Of a stretch of 64,000 nucleotides of DNA, positions 12,057 through 24,400 are shown one piece after another. Position 1 is the stretch's first letter. Every line of letters starts with the position of its first letter. The translations under genes were made by a program, and so were the position numbers. Origin of the DNA: Tretioscincus oriximinensis (Eukaryota; Chordata; Lepidosauria; Squamata; Gymnophthalmidae); contig JAJVDF010000449.1 of the NCBI GenBank assembly GCA_022410635.1, positions 34,016-98,015 on the forward strand, given 5' to 3'. The notes below the pieces were generated by a model. The model did no database searches. It saw nothing but the letters and a program-made list of their open reading frames with translations, and had not been told where the DNA came from.

Positions 12057-12459
12057 CATTTCTTTATCTGTGCTTTCCAATGAAGAGAAACTTCTCCGAG
12101 TACTACACTGTTAGTCCAATTATAACACACCCTGAATTTGAGTAGAATGCTTTTTCTTGGTGAATCCNATATTGACTGCAAGGAATGGAGGAAATCTGGC
12201 TTGCAACAAAAGGCTTTTAATTACTGCCTTTACTAGATGTTTCTCCACAATGTGATATGAAAAGAAGACAAAGCCAAATCTGAAAGAAGTTCCTTTTTGA
12301 TGGATGCTTTAAGACTTAGGCTTCATCCCCATATTACTTATTTATTCCCTTATAACTAGATATTCCACGATAAAGTATGGATATTCTGGAATAAATTGTG
12401 GAATATCCATTTACAGTGGAACAAATAAGTGATGTGGGGATTCAGTCAAAGTCTTGTCT
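12057..12459. other. Intergenic/3' flank with a short MITE
   Basis: No gene is seen. The stretch contains an inverted-repeat insertion at 12311-12456, listed separately. Confidence 0.4.
12311..12456. repeat. Short inverted-repeat element (MITE-like)
   Basis: Terminal arms of about 33 bp (12311-12343 and 12424-12456) are imperfect reverse complements, both containing an ACTTATTT or AAATAAGT end. An inner palindrome pairs TATTCCAC with GTGGAATA. The superfamily is not determined. Confidence 0.5.
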
Positions 12460-15318
12460 CCATCCACTTCTATCCACAAAAAAAAGATGTATCAGAAGAA
12501 GTCATGCGTTTATTTTATATTCTCCCTGATGGGAGAAGGTTCTTTCTTTATGCCCATTTACATACTTGACATCCAGATACAGAAGTTCAATGTCGTGGAT
12601 TTAATGGAGACCTTTCTTGCAACATTATAAATCTTTTAACATCAAACAGTTTGTAAATTCATCACGGACTGCAGTGTCAAATTTACACTCTTCAATCCAG
12701 GTATACAAAGCAGCACTTAACAGCAGCACAAGTGCCCACACTTGGGCAACAGTGATTTATAGTGCAATTGTTTTCAGAGGAAAACATAACTCTCTAAAGG
12801 CCACTTTTTCCTACCAAATTTAAAAGAAGACCAAGTATCTGACTTTTGCAGTTAGTTTCTCATAGAGGCACAAGGCTATGAGGTTCAGAATATAAATTTG
12901 GAAAAAATATTCAGAGAAGCTTCTTTATCACATTTGCACATTCCAAGTAGTTCTTGTTATTCAGGAATATTGTAAATCACCACTATAGTTAATACAGATT
13001 TCCATTTGGAGAAAACATTTGGAGAAGCTGCTACAACCTCAAACTTTAGATTCCACCTTAAAATACTGAAGCCTTTGCTGAAAAGTTGTACGAAAGACCT
13101 GGCACTTCTGTTAGATAGTTCTCAGATTCTACACTTAAAATTAACTATCACTAAGGAAAAAACCCAAAAGATTTCCTGCATATTGAAAGACAGAAAAAAG
13201 CTTTTGTCAGTCAAAAGGTGATATGTGTTCATGTAAAAATTCATTTACCTATAAATATTCAGCTTTACAGATGTACCTGGAAAATCTAAAATGTTAACAA
13301 GAAGCAGCTTTCGTTAATACAACACACATTATTTAAACCACTTTGCAGCATCTCACAATTCTCAGTCAGGTAGAAGACAATAGGCAAAACCTGACAGCAC
13401 TCACACACACAAAATCACAATTTTTCAGTTGAATTCTTGGGGCGAATTCATAAAATACGTACCAGCAGTTTTGAAAATGTGATGAAATTTCAAGGATGCA
13501 TTTCAAGAAATCAGTACATCCATTTATAAGGGCAAGCTCAATTATCTGGAGGACCTTCAGGATACACAGGATACATAAATCAGCTCCACATGAGAGTTAT
13601 GAATACAGCTACTAACTTAGAAAAAAGGTTTATTGCAGTAACTGCAGCTACAGTTTTACGTAAACGTACATCCTTTTAATGTAGTCTTGGATGATACTCC
13701 TGGGGAGTATCAAAATCAGCTGGAAAGACAACAATGTATCTTCTCTGGAGGGTAGTTTAATATACTACCCTCTATTTGAAACATTTCTTTGTAAAAATGA
13801 ACATGCTACCTGGAATTACATCATCATGCCAGACAAATCCTACAAGTACCTTTCATACAGCAGCATCACACATGGAAAGCCTATTAGCGAGTAGCACACT
13901 AACGTCCACAAAGTGCTTTGTTGCATGTGTATATATAATGATACCCTTGAAAAGTCCCACTTAAATGCATGGTTGTGGAGTTACACAAATTAAACATCTT
14001 CATTATCTGAGAAAGCTTTATTAAAACTGGAGCAAATGCTCTGTAACTGTAGAAAAAGGGTCAAAATACTTTAGTCATTAAATACAGGTGCACTTTCGTT
14101 AAATGAAAATCACGCCATAGCGAATTATTCTGTGGCATAATTTTTAATTGTATTAAAAGTGTTTCCAAAACAAGAGGAGAACTAAAGTGTGCAGATTGAG
14201 AAGTCAACTATGAAGCATTTTTGGAGGGGGGATAAAAACACATTTTTAAAATGAGGGTACAACATAATGGCTATTGCGTGAGTGCAAAGTCCTGTNCCCA
14301 GAAAACTAATTAAAGTGCTTTTTGTGTGCATTCTTATCTAAAAAGTTCTATACCTTGCAATGAATAGAGGCAGAGACTTGCCTAAATATTTGTATTTGCT
14401 CCAATTTTACAGCAGATGAAATGACAGAATGTGGCCCAGAAAAACCAATACAAGTATATAAAAAAAAGGAAGTTCAGCAATAACAATAGAAATATTGACC
14501 CCTTCATCTTATTGTTAGTTCCTTTTATCCCTCTAACAAGAAACAGGTTTAAAAATACAGTGGTACCTCGGTTCTCGAACGCCTTGAGTTCCGACCAAAT
14601 CGGTATTCGACCAGGAGATCCGAGAAAATTTTGTCTTGGACTCCGACCGAATACTTGGAACTCGAACTTCCGAGATGAGCCGAATGGCGTTCATTCGGCC
14701 CAGCGCGCCTTNNTTGCGTCATCAGTGTGAGTCGCGCGCCTTTTTTGCGTCATCAGTGTGAGTCGCGCGCCTTTTTTGCGTCATCAGTGTGAGTCACGCT
14801 TTGTGGAGAGAGTCATTGCTTCGGTTCTCGAACAATTTGGTTCTCGACCGTCCTCCTGGAACGGATTATGTTCNAGAACCGAGGTACCACTGTACTGTAT
14901 TAGATAATAACTACTCTACATTTAAAAGGACAGGGCTGATATTAGGAGAATCTTTCACTTCTGCTTCTCCCAAGATCACCTTTGTTAATTCTTTCAAGGG
15001 TAATTTCCTGTGCAGCCTGAAGATTTCCATTGTACTAACTCACAATTAAGCCCTTTCCTACAGACAGACAAAAACACTTTCCCAAAAATTCCTCTTGCAT
15101 TTGAGTGGTGCTTCCAAGGTTTGCATACTATCCAAACTGCTTGAAATGGTTACAAACAGAATAAAAAGTGGGGAACAGAATTCAAGGCAATCTTTATTTA
15201 AGCCAAGGAATGATGCATGCTACAATGTCATCTTTACTTTCTCACTGTGCATTTCNTAGATCACTGTGCAATTTCATTTTTGCTTGCTTTGTTTCACATG
15301 GCACTTTAGTATTCAAAT
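12460..15318 (-). other. ECPAS: Probable ECPAS 3' UTR
   Basis: This unique-looking A+T-rich stretch lies directly downstream of the ECPAS stop with no coding potential. Minus-strand AATAAA hexamers are at 15193-15198, 14017-14022, 13629-13634 and 12509-12514. The first would give a short UTR and the last a UTR of about 2.8 kb. One Tigger-like MITE interrupts it. The UTR assignment is inference from position. Confidence 0.45.
14558..14892 (+). mobile_element. Tigger/pogo-like MITE 1
   Basis: The inverted ends CAGTGGTACCTCGGTTCTCG and its complement are flanked by TA on both sides (14556-14557 and 14893-14894), the Tc1/mariner-type target duplication. Inside is a roughly 32-bp unit (CGCGCCTTTTTTGCGTCATC...) repeated about three times at 14703-14800. 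No transposase is present. Confidence 0.85.
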
Positions 15319-15458
15319 TCAATCAAGATTTTCTAAGGTTTTCTTTAACAAAGATGCTTTTTCTTGAAGTTCAGATCTGCTGTCCACTGTTAGCATTGCT
15401 AATGAAGCAATGAGGAGTTCTCTGCTTTCTGGGCTCAAAAGTTCCCACTGTTTAGATT
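15319..15458 (-). CDS. ECPAS: ECPAS terminal coding exon
   Basis: 140 bp, encoding [20 protein letters not shown] through [13 protein letters not shown], ending TGA at 15319-15321. The acceptor ends TCCAG. It matches the remembered ECM29 C-terminus, which ends KKTLENLE in human. Confidence 0.96.
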
Positions 15459-18400
15459 CTGGAAAATGAGAAAAAAATATTCAGTGGTTTTTCATTGTTT
15501 ATTCAGCCAAATATAGTGACATACTGTATAATTAAATTATCAGTTAAAATACAGTAATAAAAAGCATCAATTTATTGACAATGAAATGTCCTGCAGAAGT
15601 GGGTATCACAAAATGGGAGAACCTGTAATCAAAATTCTTTAGATAACAAAGGGCCTCTTCTGAATTCTAATATGTTTTGCTTCCCTTCTATTACTCCATC
15701 ACCCTTTCCAAATCTTCCCTTTTTGCAGTAACACCTCTTAAATTAAAAACAAGCAAACACCCTAAACAGCTGCTCTAAAACAAATGACAATACGTGCACT
15801 TATGTCAGACAATCTTCACTATTTATAAATAGAAATCTGGTTTCAGCAATGCAAACATTCTTCTGCCCAAGTATGAAAAGGTGCAAGTGAAATCTCTTTT
15901 GCCTAAAGCTGCTAGATACCCAACCGCAATATCGATTTGTACAAGCTAAACCCAGTGCTCACTGAAGATTAGCCACNCCAGGATACATTACCCCACGGGG
16001 GTGAGTGGGTAGGTGATGGAGTAGGAGGGAGACCACCCAGTCAAACCTATCATGGAGGTGAAACTGGCTCGTCACGGGAAGCAAGTAGGAACCAAAGAGC
16101 AACATGNGGCGTGGATGAGTGCTGCTTCTTGTCGCCTATGAGCTGGCAGATTAAGCATTAATTGATGCTGCAAGGGCTTACAGGGCTAGCTGAGCCTCAA
16201 CCTGAGTTACCTAATGTACCAGCTGACCAGATAGGCAAACCAGTCAGCAAAGTCCATGGTTAAGAAAAACTGGGGCCACAGCACCACAAAATCGTGGAGT
16301 ACTAGACAAAAGTTCAGAGCAGGATTCCAACTTCTCGAAAGTCAAGGATGAGGATAATACTGGGGATTAGGAGATAGGGTTAGGAATTTTATGTAAGGGC
16401 ATGTTACATCCTCTGCTGAGTTGGGGGATGGCTAAAGCCTCAAAGGAGGCATTCCTTCCAAACTACTTAGGGGAAAGGACAAGACAAAATGACTCCTTTT
16501 ATAACTAGAAAGAGATGGGGGGAAAGATTACCAAATTGACTTTGCCTAACCAGCAACTTGTCAGTCGGATTTGATGTTATCCAACACCAAGTTAGGCTAT
16601 GTGCGCACAACAAGCTAAAAACCAGAATAAAGCTATATTCCGGAATATAATAATCAGGTGTCTGTGCACACCACAAAGCTATATTCTGGAATATTAGCAA
16701 TCGTGTTTGTGCACATGAAGCTATATTCTGGAATATAGCAATCTCGTGCACAAATGCCCCCNTGCCTGCTTTCGGGGGCTGCTGCTGCCATAGTTGGAGG
16801 ATCGTTTACCTCCTCCTTGAAGCCAGTCTGTCAGCAGCAACCGTCGAAAGCAGGTGGAGGTCTGGCTAGAGGAAATTCTGACAAAGCAAAGTGGGGGTCG
16901 AGGCAGAGACGGCTGCGTTCTGCTGGCCCCATCCATACGGAGCCTAGTTCTCAGTAACATTTTGGGGCATTTTGGCATGTGGATGGCCAAGCTCTGTTCC
17001 AAAATGTTACCTAGAACTAGGCTCTGTATGGATGGGGCCAGAATGTGACCGTCTCCGCCTACTCTTTACTTTGATAGAATTTCCTCTAACCAAAACTCCA
17101 CCTACTTTCAGGGCCTGTTGCTGACAGATTGTCTTCAAGGAGGAGGTAAACGATCCTCCAACTATGGCAGCAGCAGCCCACAAAAGCAGGCAGGGGGGCA
17201 TTTGTGCATGAGACTCCTAACGCAGCAGTAACTGTCAAAAAGGACTGCGTTGCCCTGTCAGGCTGCACCCACAGGAAGTCAATCTGTTCCTTGTAATAGG
17301 AGCCTGCCAACCCATTGGGCTTGCCATAGTTTACACTAGCATGTGACTGGCAGGCTCCTATTCCAACGAACAGAGTGGCTCCCTGTGGATGCAGACTGTC
17401 AGTGCAGTCCTTTTTGACAGCTACAGTTGCATCCTCGCTTTAACCTCTCATGCCTTTTGTGCACACGGTAAAGGACGGNGGATGGCAGCGAGAGGACAGA
17501 GGTTCACCACGAGAAGACAGAGGTTCTCCGGAATGATACCTGAATATCCCAGCAATAATTTATTCCAAGATAAACTGCGTTTATTGCGATACAACTGTTG
17601 AAAGACACTTAACACATGTGCCGGAACCTCCCTCATCTCGCCCCAAATGAGTAAGAAAATATCAGCCTTACTTTGATTCAGATACAATCCCACCAAAAAC
17701 AACACTGGACTTACCGTGAGGTGGTGTTCTAGAGGATGGAGAGGNAAGAGATGCCTAACCAGTGGGTTGTTCCATTCCCTCCTGCAGGAAGCGACAGAAT
17801 GGTACCATCCTGAGCTTTATAACCCCCTGACACTAGGGGAGCCCCAGTCCTTTTCTGGAGCCGAAATTAAGGTAAGCATTTGAAGGATGGTATACAAACA
17901 CAAAAGTCAACTAACACGAAAAGGTTTATTCTGAAGCATAACATGAAAAGCAATGAATGATAAATGTACAGTAGTTACAAAACTCAAGAGATATAACACA
18001 ACAGCAGTATGTACTTGCCCAAGGATTGCCCAAATTTCCCTAGTGACGGGAGGGGCAGCATCTCTTCCCTCTCCATCCTCTAGAACATCACCTCACAGTA
18101 AGTCCGATGTTCCTTTCTCAGAGGATGGAGGTGGGAAGAAATGCCTAACCAGTGGGAAGTACCAAAGTATTCCAAAACAGGGCGGGAGCTAGGGAGCATC
18201 CTCCGCCAGAATGTGCTAAATAACCACCCGCCCCACAGAAGCCCTGCCCAATCAAAAAATATCAAACTTATAGAGACGGACAAAAGTGGACGGAGTAGAC
18301 CATGTAGCCACCAAGCATATGTCCTCCAAGGAGGCCCTGTTTAAAAAAGCCCAAGAAGTTGCAGCTGAACAAGCGGAGTGAGCATGTATATTTCTTGGAG

Positions 18401-21400
18401 AAGGTAACTCCTGCAATCTGTATGCTATGGTGCGTAGTTATGCCTTGTGACCTTTCTTAATAGGATGAAACAGGGTGAATAAAGACTCGGTGCATCTGAA
18501 ATGGGCAGAGCGTTGAACGTATATAAAAAGTGCCCCCCTGACATCCAGTGTATGCCAGTACTTCTTGTGAGAAGTTTTGGGGTTAGGGCAAAAGGAAGGA
18601 ATGTTAGTTTCCCTGTGATGGTGGAAAGCAGAGTCGACTTTAGGACTAACGTCTGGGGCCAAGTGTGAAATTATAGTATTAGGGTTGATGCTATAACATT
18701 GCAGGTGTAGAGATAGGGCCACTAACTCCGAAACCCGGCAGGCACTGACTACGGCTACAAGGAAAACTGTTTTGTAGGTGAGAATGAAGAGGAGATGCCT
18801 CCTCCAGAAGCTAAAATGGGGGTCCAGTCAGTACCTTCAAAACTGTATGAAGGTGCCAAAAAAGAACCCTATTCTTGACTGGGTCCAAGGAAGATTTGAC
18901 TGCTTTGAGGAATTNCTTGATATCAAAGAAAGTTCCCAGTGGCCCATATCTACCCCCCTCTGGAGAAAAANTAGAATGTCCTCTAGGGTAGGGGCGAAGG
19001 AGTCAATATTATTCAGAATGGCCCAGGCACAGAATGCCTTCCAGGTGGTACTATAAATTCTCAGTGTGGAAGCCCTTTTATCCTTGACCAGAGTCTCGGG
19101 ATAGCCTAATCTAGAGTACGGTTCCCTCTGACAAGCCACGCAGTCAGTGAGAGCCACCGGGGGTTGGGATGGCATATGCCCTCCTGGATGAGGTCCTCCC
19201 TCTAAAGCAAATGTAATGGACAGTCTATCATGAGCTGTGTTATTGAGGGGAACCATGGCCTGCGAGGCCAGAATGGTGCCACTAAAATGACTATTGAAGG
19301 CCAGTGCTGTAGTCTGGCCAAGAATTGAGGGAGCAGTGGTGTTGGGGGAATGCATATAGGAGGCCCTGGGGCCACACGTGGAACATGTGTCCACCCCTTT
19401 TGCATCTTTCTGTAGGTGACATGAGAGAAACCTCGGAACCTGGCNGTTTGAGTGGGAAGCAAATAGGTCCATCACGGGTACCCCCCTTGTTCATGTGAGG
19501 TGTTCGAAGAGTCCCAATTCAGGGACCATTCCGCTGCAGGTAGCAATCTTCTGTTTAGGGCGTCAGCCTTGACATTCAGAGCACCCTGTATGTGAAGAGC
19601 AGACAGAGATAAAAGGTAGAGTTCTGCCCATTGCATAATTTCTGAGGTCAAGTACATGAGTGACCTAGACCTGGTTCCCCCCATCTGACAATGAGTTTTT
19701 GCAGTGATATTATCTGTCCAAACAAGGACATGTNATTTGAGGATCAGCTGTAGAAAGGCTTGGAGAGCCAAGAAAATTGCTTTCAGTTCAAGCCAGTTTA
19801 TGAAATGTTTTTTGTCATCCTTAGACCATAGGCCCTGTCTGGTCAAGGCAATGAGCACCCCGACTGTCCAGGGAAGCATTCCTGGTTACCACTCTACGTT
19901 CTGGGGGAGTGAGANGGGATNCTGCCTGTAGGTGATTCGAGTGAGACCACCACTCAAGATAATTTTTTAAGTCTTTGGAAAGGAAGACCACTTTCTCAAT
20001 CTTAAGGGCAATAGAGCGGGGCAATGGAGGGGAAACAGAAACCATCTTCTCCAGTAGAATAGCACAATCAGAGATAAGCACTGTGGGGCTTATCAAGCAT
20101 GTGTGAACCCTGGAGACAATGTTCTGTGATCAATGTTCTGTATCAATCAGTACCCCAAGATGATTCAGGGATTGAGCTGGGGATGGTGAACTCTTTTCCC
20201 AGTGAATGATAAAGCCACGGCTCTGAAGTGTGTCAGCAGCCTGGCTGATTGCGACCTTTACCTCTTGAGGTGAAGAACCTATAACCAGCAAATAATCTAG
20301 GTGTGCATAGATATTAATACCCTGTAGACGCATAATGGCAACTAGTTGATCAAGAACCTTACTGAAGAGATGGGGGCGGAACAAATTCCAAATGGAGGAC
20401 CCTAAATTGCCAATTGGAGGAGCCCAGGGCAAAACGGAAGAATCTCCTAGATGAGGGTCTGATAGGGATGTGCATATATAAGTCCACTAGATCCAAAGAG
20501 GCTAGGTACTGGTTGGGGTGGATAGCAAGTCTAATAGATTGTATGTCTCCATTTTAAATTTTTTCTTGAACATAAATTTATTAACATATTTCAAACTAAG
20601 GAAGGACCTCCATCCCCCTGAACGTTTACGAACTATAAAAAGGAAAGAATAAACANCCCTGCCCCATTCCAAAGGGGGAACTGGTTCAATAGCCCCAATG
20701 TCTCTGAAGTGTTGAGGAGCCTTCATAACCTCCCTTTTCTGGGTAGGTCTGGTGGAACCCAGGGATTGAATGAACCTGGGTGGGGGTCTCAATTCCAGTT
20801 CTAGGTCATAGCCCTTGGAAACAACTTCCAACATTTAAGGGTTTACCATTAGAAGCCTCCCAAACATGAGAGAATAAATTCAGACGACACCCCCCCCCCC
20901 ACTTTGTCAGTGACACACTGAAGCCGGCTATCATTCGGCTATCAGGATGGAAGCTTTGGCCCCTGTTGTTGGTACCCTGTTGCTGCCTCGGTTGATCATT
21001 GGCCTTGGACTTGTTCCACGAGCCTCAAGNATGTTGGTTGTAAGGTCGGGAATTCCTGTTGGACAGGAAGTAGGGTCGCGAAAAACCATAGCTCCGCTGG
21101 AATGGGGAACATTTATCTCTGTTGGATGATGAAGAAGAAGTGCATGGAGATGAACAAGATGGTATCACATTTTTCTTACCCACTGCCNCCACCAGGATGT
21201 CTTTCAGAACCTCTTCCCCAAAGAGGGAGCCTCCAGTAAAAGGAGCTGATGTGAGGTTAGATTTTGAGGTAGCATAGACATTCCAAAACTTAAGCCACAG
21301 AGCCCTGCAAGCTGCGGTGTTGAAAGCCATTGCTCTGGTGTTTAAGAGCATCGAAGGCTTGGTGAGGGATGATGCCAGTAGAGAGGGCCTCTGCCCACTT

Positions 21401-24400
21401 GAAAGCTGCTCATGCGTACAAGTTGGTATGTGTAAGAGATCGAGCTGCTGAGGAAGAAAGTTCATACTCCTTTTTTGAGGAAAAGCTCAATTTTCTTTTC
21501 CTGGTCTTTTAGAGGNGTGCCCCCAGATTTGGGGGCCACTGCCTGAGATATCAGTGCACGGACAGGGGCAGCCAAGACCTGAACTTTCCACAAATCTGGA
21601 GTGCCCATGTCACCAGAAAACAGTTTCCTGGGAATGGGTGGCAGTCTGGTCGTCTGGATAGGCTTTTCCCATTCATTTAGGATAGCCTGTTGAAAAGATT
21701 GAGGAAAAGGAACCAAAGCTTGAGTCGAGGTAGTGGCAAGAAGTGGATCAGCAGAAGAATTATCTCCCAGGTAGCTCCTTCTAATGGTTTAAGATTGAGG
21801 GAAGNCATCATTTTAGGAAGAGGTTTGGAGTAGTAGTCTTAAGAAAAAAGTCTAAGAATGGACGGTTGCTGTTGAGAGTCTTGTGTTTCAGGTGATTTAT
21901 CAGCCTCATCATCTGTAAAGATGCCCTGTAATTGCTCCCTAATGAGTTCAGCTTGTTCCTCAAGCTCCTCAGTATCTGAGTCCATAAAAGGTTCATCCTT
22001 ACTATAAAGGTTGGATGCACCCTCTGATGATCCCCCTGGTGAAGGAGGGGTGCGTTCCATAGATCTANTGGCCACAGCCCTGGCAGATGGCACTGGATTG
22101 TCTGACTGGGCATGGCTGGGCTATGATCCTCAGAAGAAAAGGTTCTGCTGCGTCTTGCAGCAGAACGGCCCCTTTCCGAAGCCTTGGAAGACTCCTGCCC
22201 AAAGATGGAGGTAAGTCCAGGGGAGGCAGGTGGGAATGCGCCAAAGCTTGGGTTCTAAATAATTCAGTCATCCCGGCTACTGCCTGCCGAAGTTGTAACT
22301 TGCCTTGTGCCCCGGTGCTCCTGTGAAGCTGAGACAGACGACGCAATGGCTGCAGCTGGGCTCTGCGCGTTGCCTGAAGCCATGCTGTCGGGGCGGGCAG
22401 TTTGTTTAGCTGGTGAGGCGGCTGCACGGACCTCCGGATCTTGGGCGGCCTGAGTGGCATACAAGTTGGAGGTGGAGTCTGCCCAGGGAGTTTCCTTTCG
22501 TGCCTTTTTTTTATACCAGCAATGCATCCTTTCTCTTCACCGATCTGGCAGATGCATTCTCTCCAGACCCAGAGGGGTCTTTGGGATCCATGGTTCCTCG
22601 GGCTGTGGGTACAGAGCCTCCAGGCGAAGTGGAGGGGGACTGTCCAATNTTAGGTTGTCAGGTTGAGCCCTGTCCAGGGCAGCACTGAGACCTTCGTGAG
22701 CCCTTAGAATTCTGTTTGCAAGGGCTCGGCAGGCGAAGGGGGGACAGCAAAAAATTCCCAGGGGCCCAGAGGCTTGATTATAGCGAATAGAGGATCCCCA
22801 GAAATTACCCCTCTTAGGGTAGAGAAGTCCATAAGAAAAATAAATACCAGAGAATCTTGAAAGCTGTCTATCCTGCATGAAGCGACAGAAAAGGACTGGG
22901 GCTCCCCTAGTGTCAAGGGGTTATAAAGCTCTGAATGGTACCATTCTGTTGCTTCCTGCAGGAGGGATTGGAACAACCCATTGGTTAAGCATCTCTTCTC
23001 ACCTCCATCCTCTGAGAACTAGGTGGATCCAAAGTCAAGTCAAATTACTAATTGCAACTGACATACATCTCTAAAGAACAAAATATTTGGGTCTCAGAAA
23101 TCTATTATTATTCCTCCCCAAATCAGGCAAATTCTACTCTATTCTAGAACAATTAAGATTAAGAGCAAATTTGATTCCAAACACCACATAACTTACCCTC
23201 AAGTTTTGTGAACAACACTTCTATGACTGACAAAGCTTCAGTTCTTATGGAGGTGTAGCTTCTGTTTTCTAACAAAAAAAAGACAGTAAACTTCAGGGTG
23301 TACTACCTTTAGTATAATGCTAGAGGTGTTTCATTGTAAACATTCTGGAAGGAGGAGGAGAATCTGTTTTTTATACCTTCCCCTCAAGAGTAGCTTATAA
23401 GGTTATTTTTTGCTTTTTATTTAAATTTATTTTATTGAATTAAAGGTATTTAGACACCAGCGGTGGCTGGTGCAGTTTGGGACTGGAGGGGGCGCAAGTT
23501 CCTCCAGCCTCAGGAAAGTTAGGAAAGCAGCTGGAAGGAGGTACATTCAGGCACTTATTGATCTCTCTCTCAGTCTGCAAGTTGAATGCCAATACAAAAT
23601 GGCACCTCTACGGAAACAGAGAGACTGTAGCCCCTCCTAGGCAGCCCGCCCGTTGGTTCAGGGATTGGCAACCCCTTTTGCCAATTAAAAAAGGTTCCTG
23701 GAGCTTTTTGATTTGTTGACAACTCCTCTACGAAAGGAGATTTTATAATTGCTTTTAATCTCAGAGTGTTTGCCGAACCCGACGAACACAGTGGCCAGCC
23801 GCCACTGTTACAAACACACACACACATACAAAAGACCCCAACACAAATAACACTAAAAAAGCAACTACAACAACACCAACAAAATAAAGAACATCACCCA
23901 CCCACCTCCCTCCCTAGATCAGGTAAAGAAATGGAATATAATTAAAATTATATACATAATCTTAATTGGAAGATGTACAAAATAGTGTAAAATATCACGG
24001 GATTGCCATTGCCTGAAAGACCAAATTCTATCAGCTTTTACCAGTTTTTGATCCATTTACTTCTTATANGGATACCCTGGAAAACATTCTCTTCTCCCTA
24101 ATCGCTTCTTATAGAGTAATCTCCAAAATATAATCAATTCAGAGATCTCTGGTCCATTTAATCTTTTCCTTCCACCCCCTGGTGATTACCATATGAGCAG
24201 CCCATATTGCCCTTTGTATAATATATTTCACTTCAGGGGGAGGATTGAAATGATCCCGTCTGGTTGTTATCCAAAATCCATTATTGTTTGGAATATCTAC
24301 ATCTAACATTAGCTTGATTTCTTGGGTGATTAAAGTTCTAAATTGTATTTTTTGCTTGAAGANTTACATCTATTTTATCTTCCCCATCATGTTTTGATGG

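Larger units (their letters stand above)
15459..17698 (-). other. ECPAS: Last ECPAS intron, part left of DIRS C
   Basis: Non-coding. It holds A+T-rich unique sequence to about 15960, unclassified repetitive-looking sequence at 15960-16470, three palindromic units at 16630-16740 and two foldback structures at 16743-17430, listed separately. Confidence 0.5.
17699..23018 (-). mobile_element. DIRS-like YR retrotransposon C (subfamily II), degenerate
   Basis: A full-length but decayed DIRS element in the ECPAS intron between exons 21 and 22 of the window, in the ECPAS sense. The inverted terminal repeats (about 17720-17865 and 22878-23018) share GAAGCGACAGAA and the GGGGCTCCCCTAGTGTC block. The internal complementary region (about 18050-18150) joins complements of both ends at about 18113. 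The gene order on the minus strand is Gag, RT, RNase H, methyltransferase, YR. It belongs to the same subfamily as E. Confidence 0.85.
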
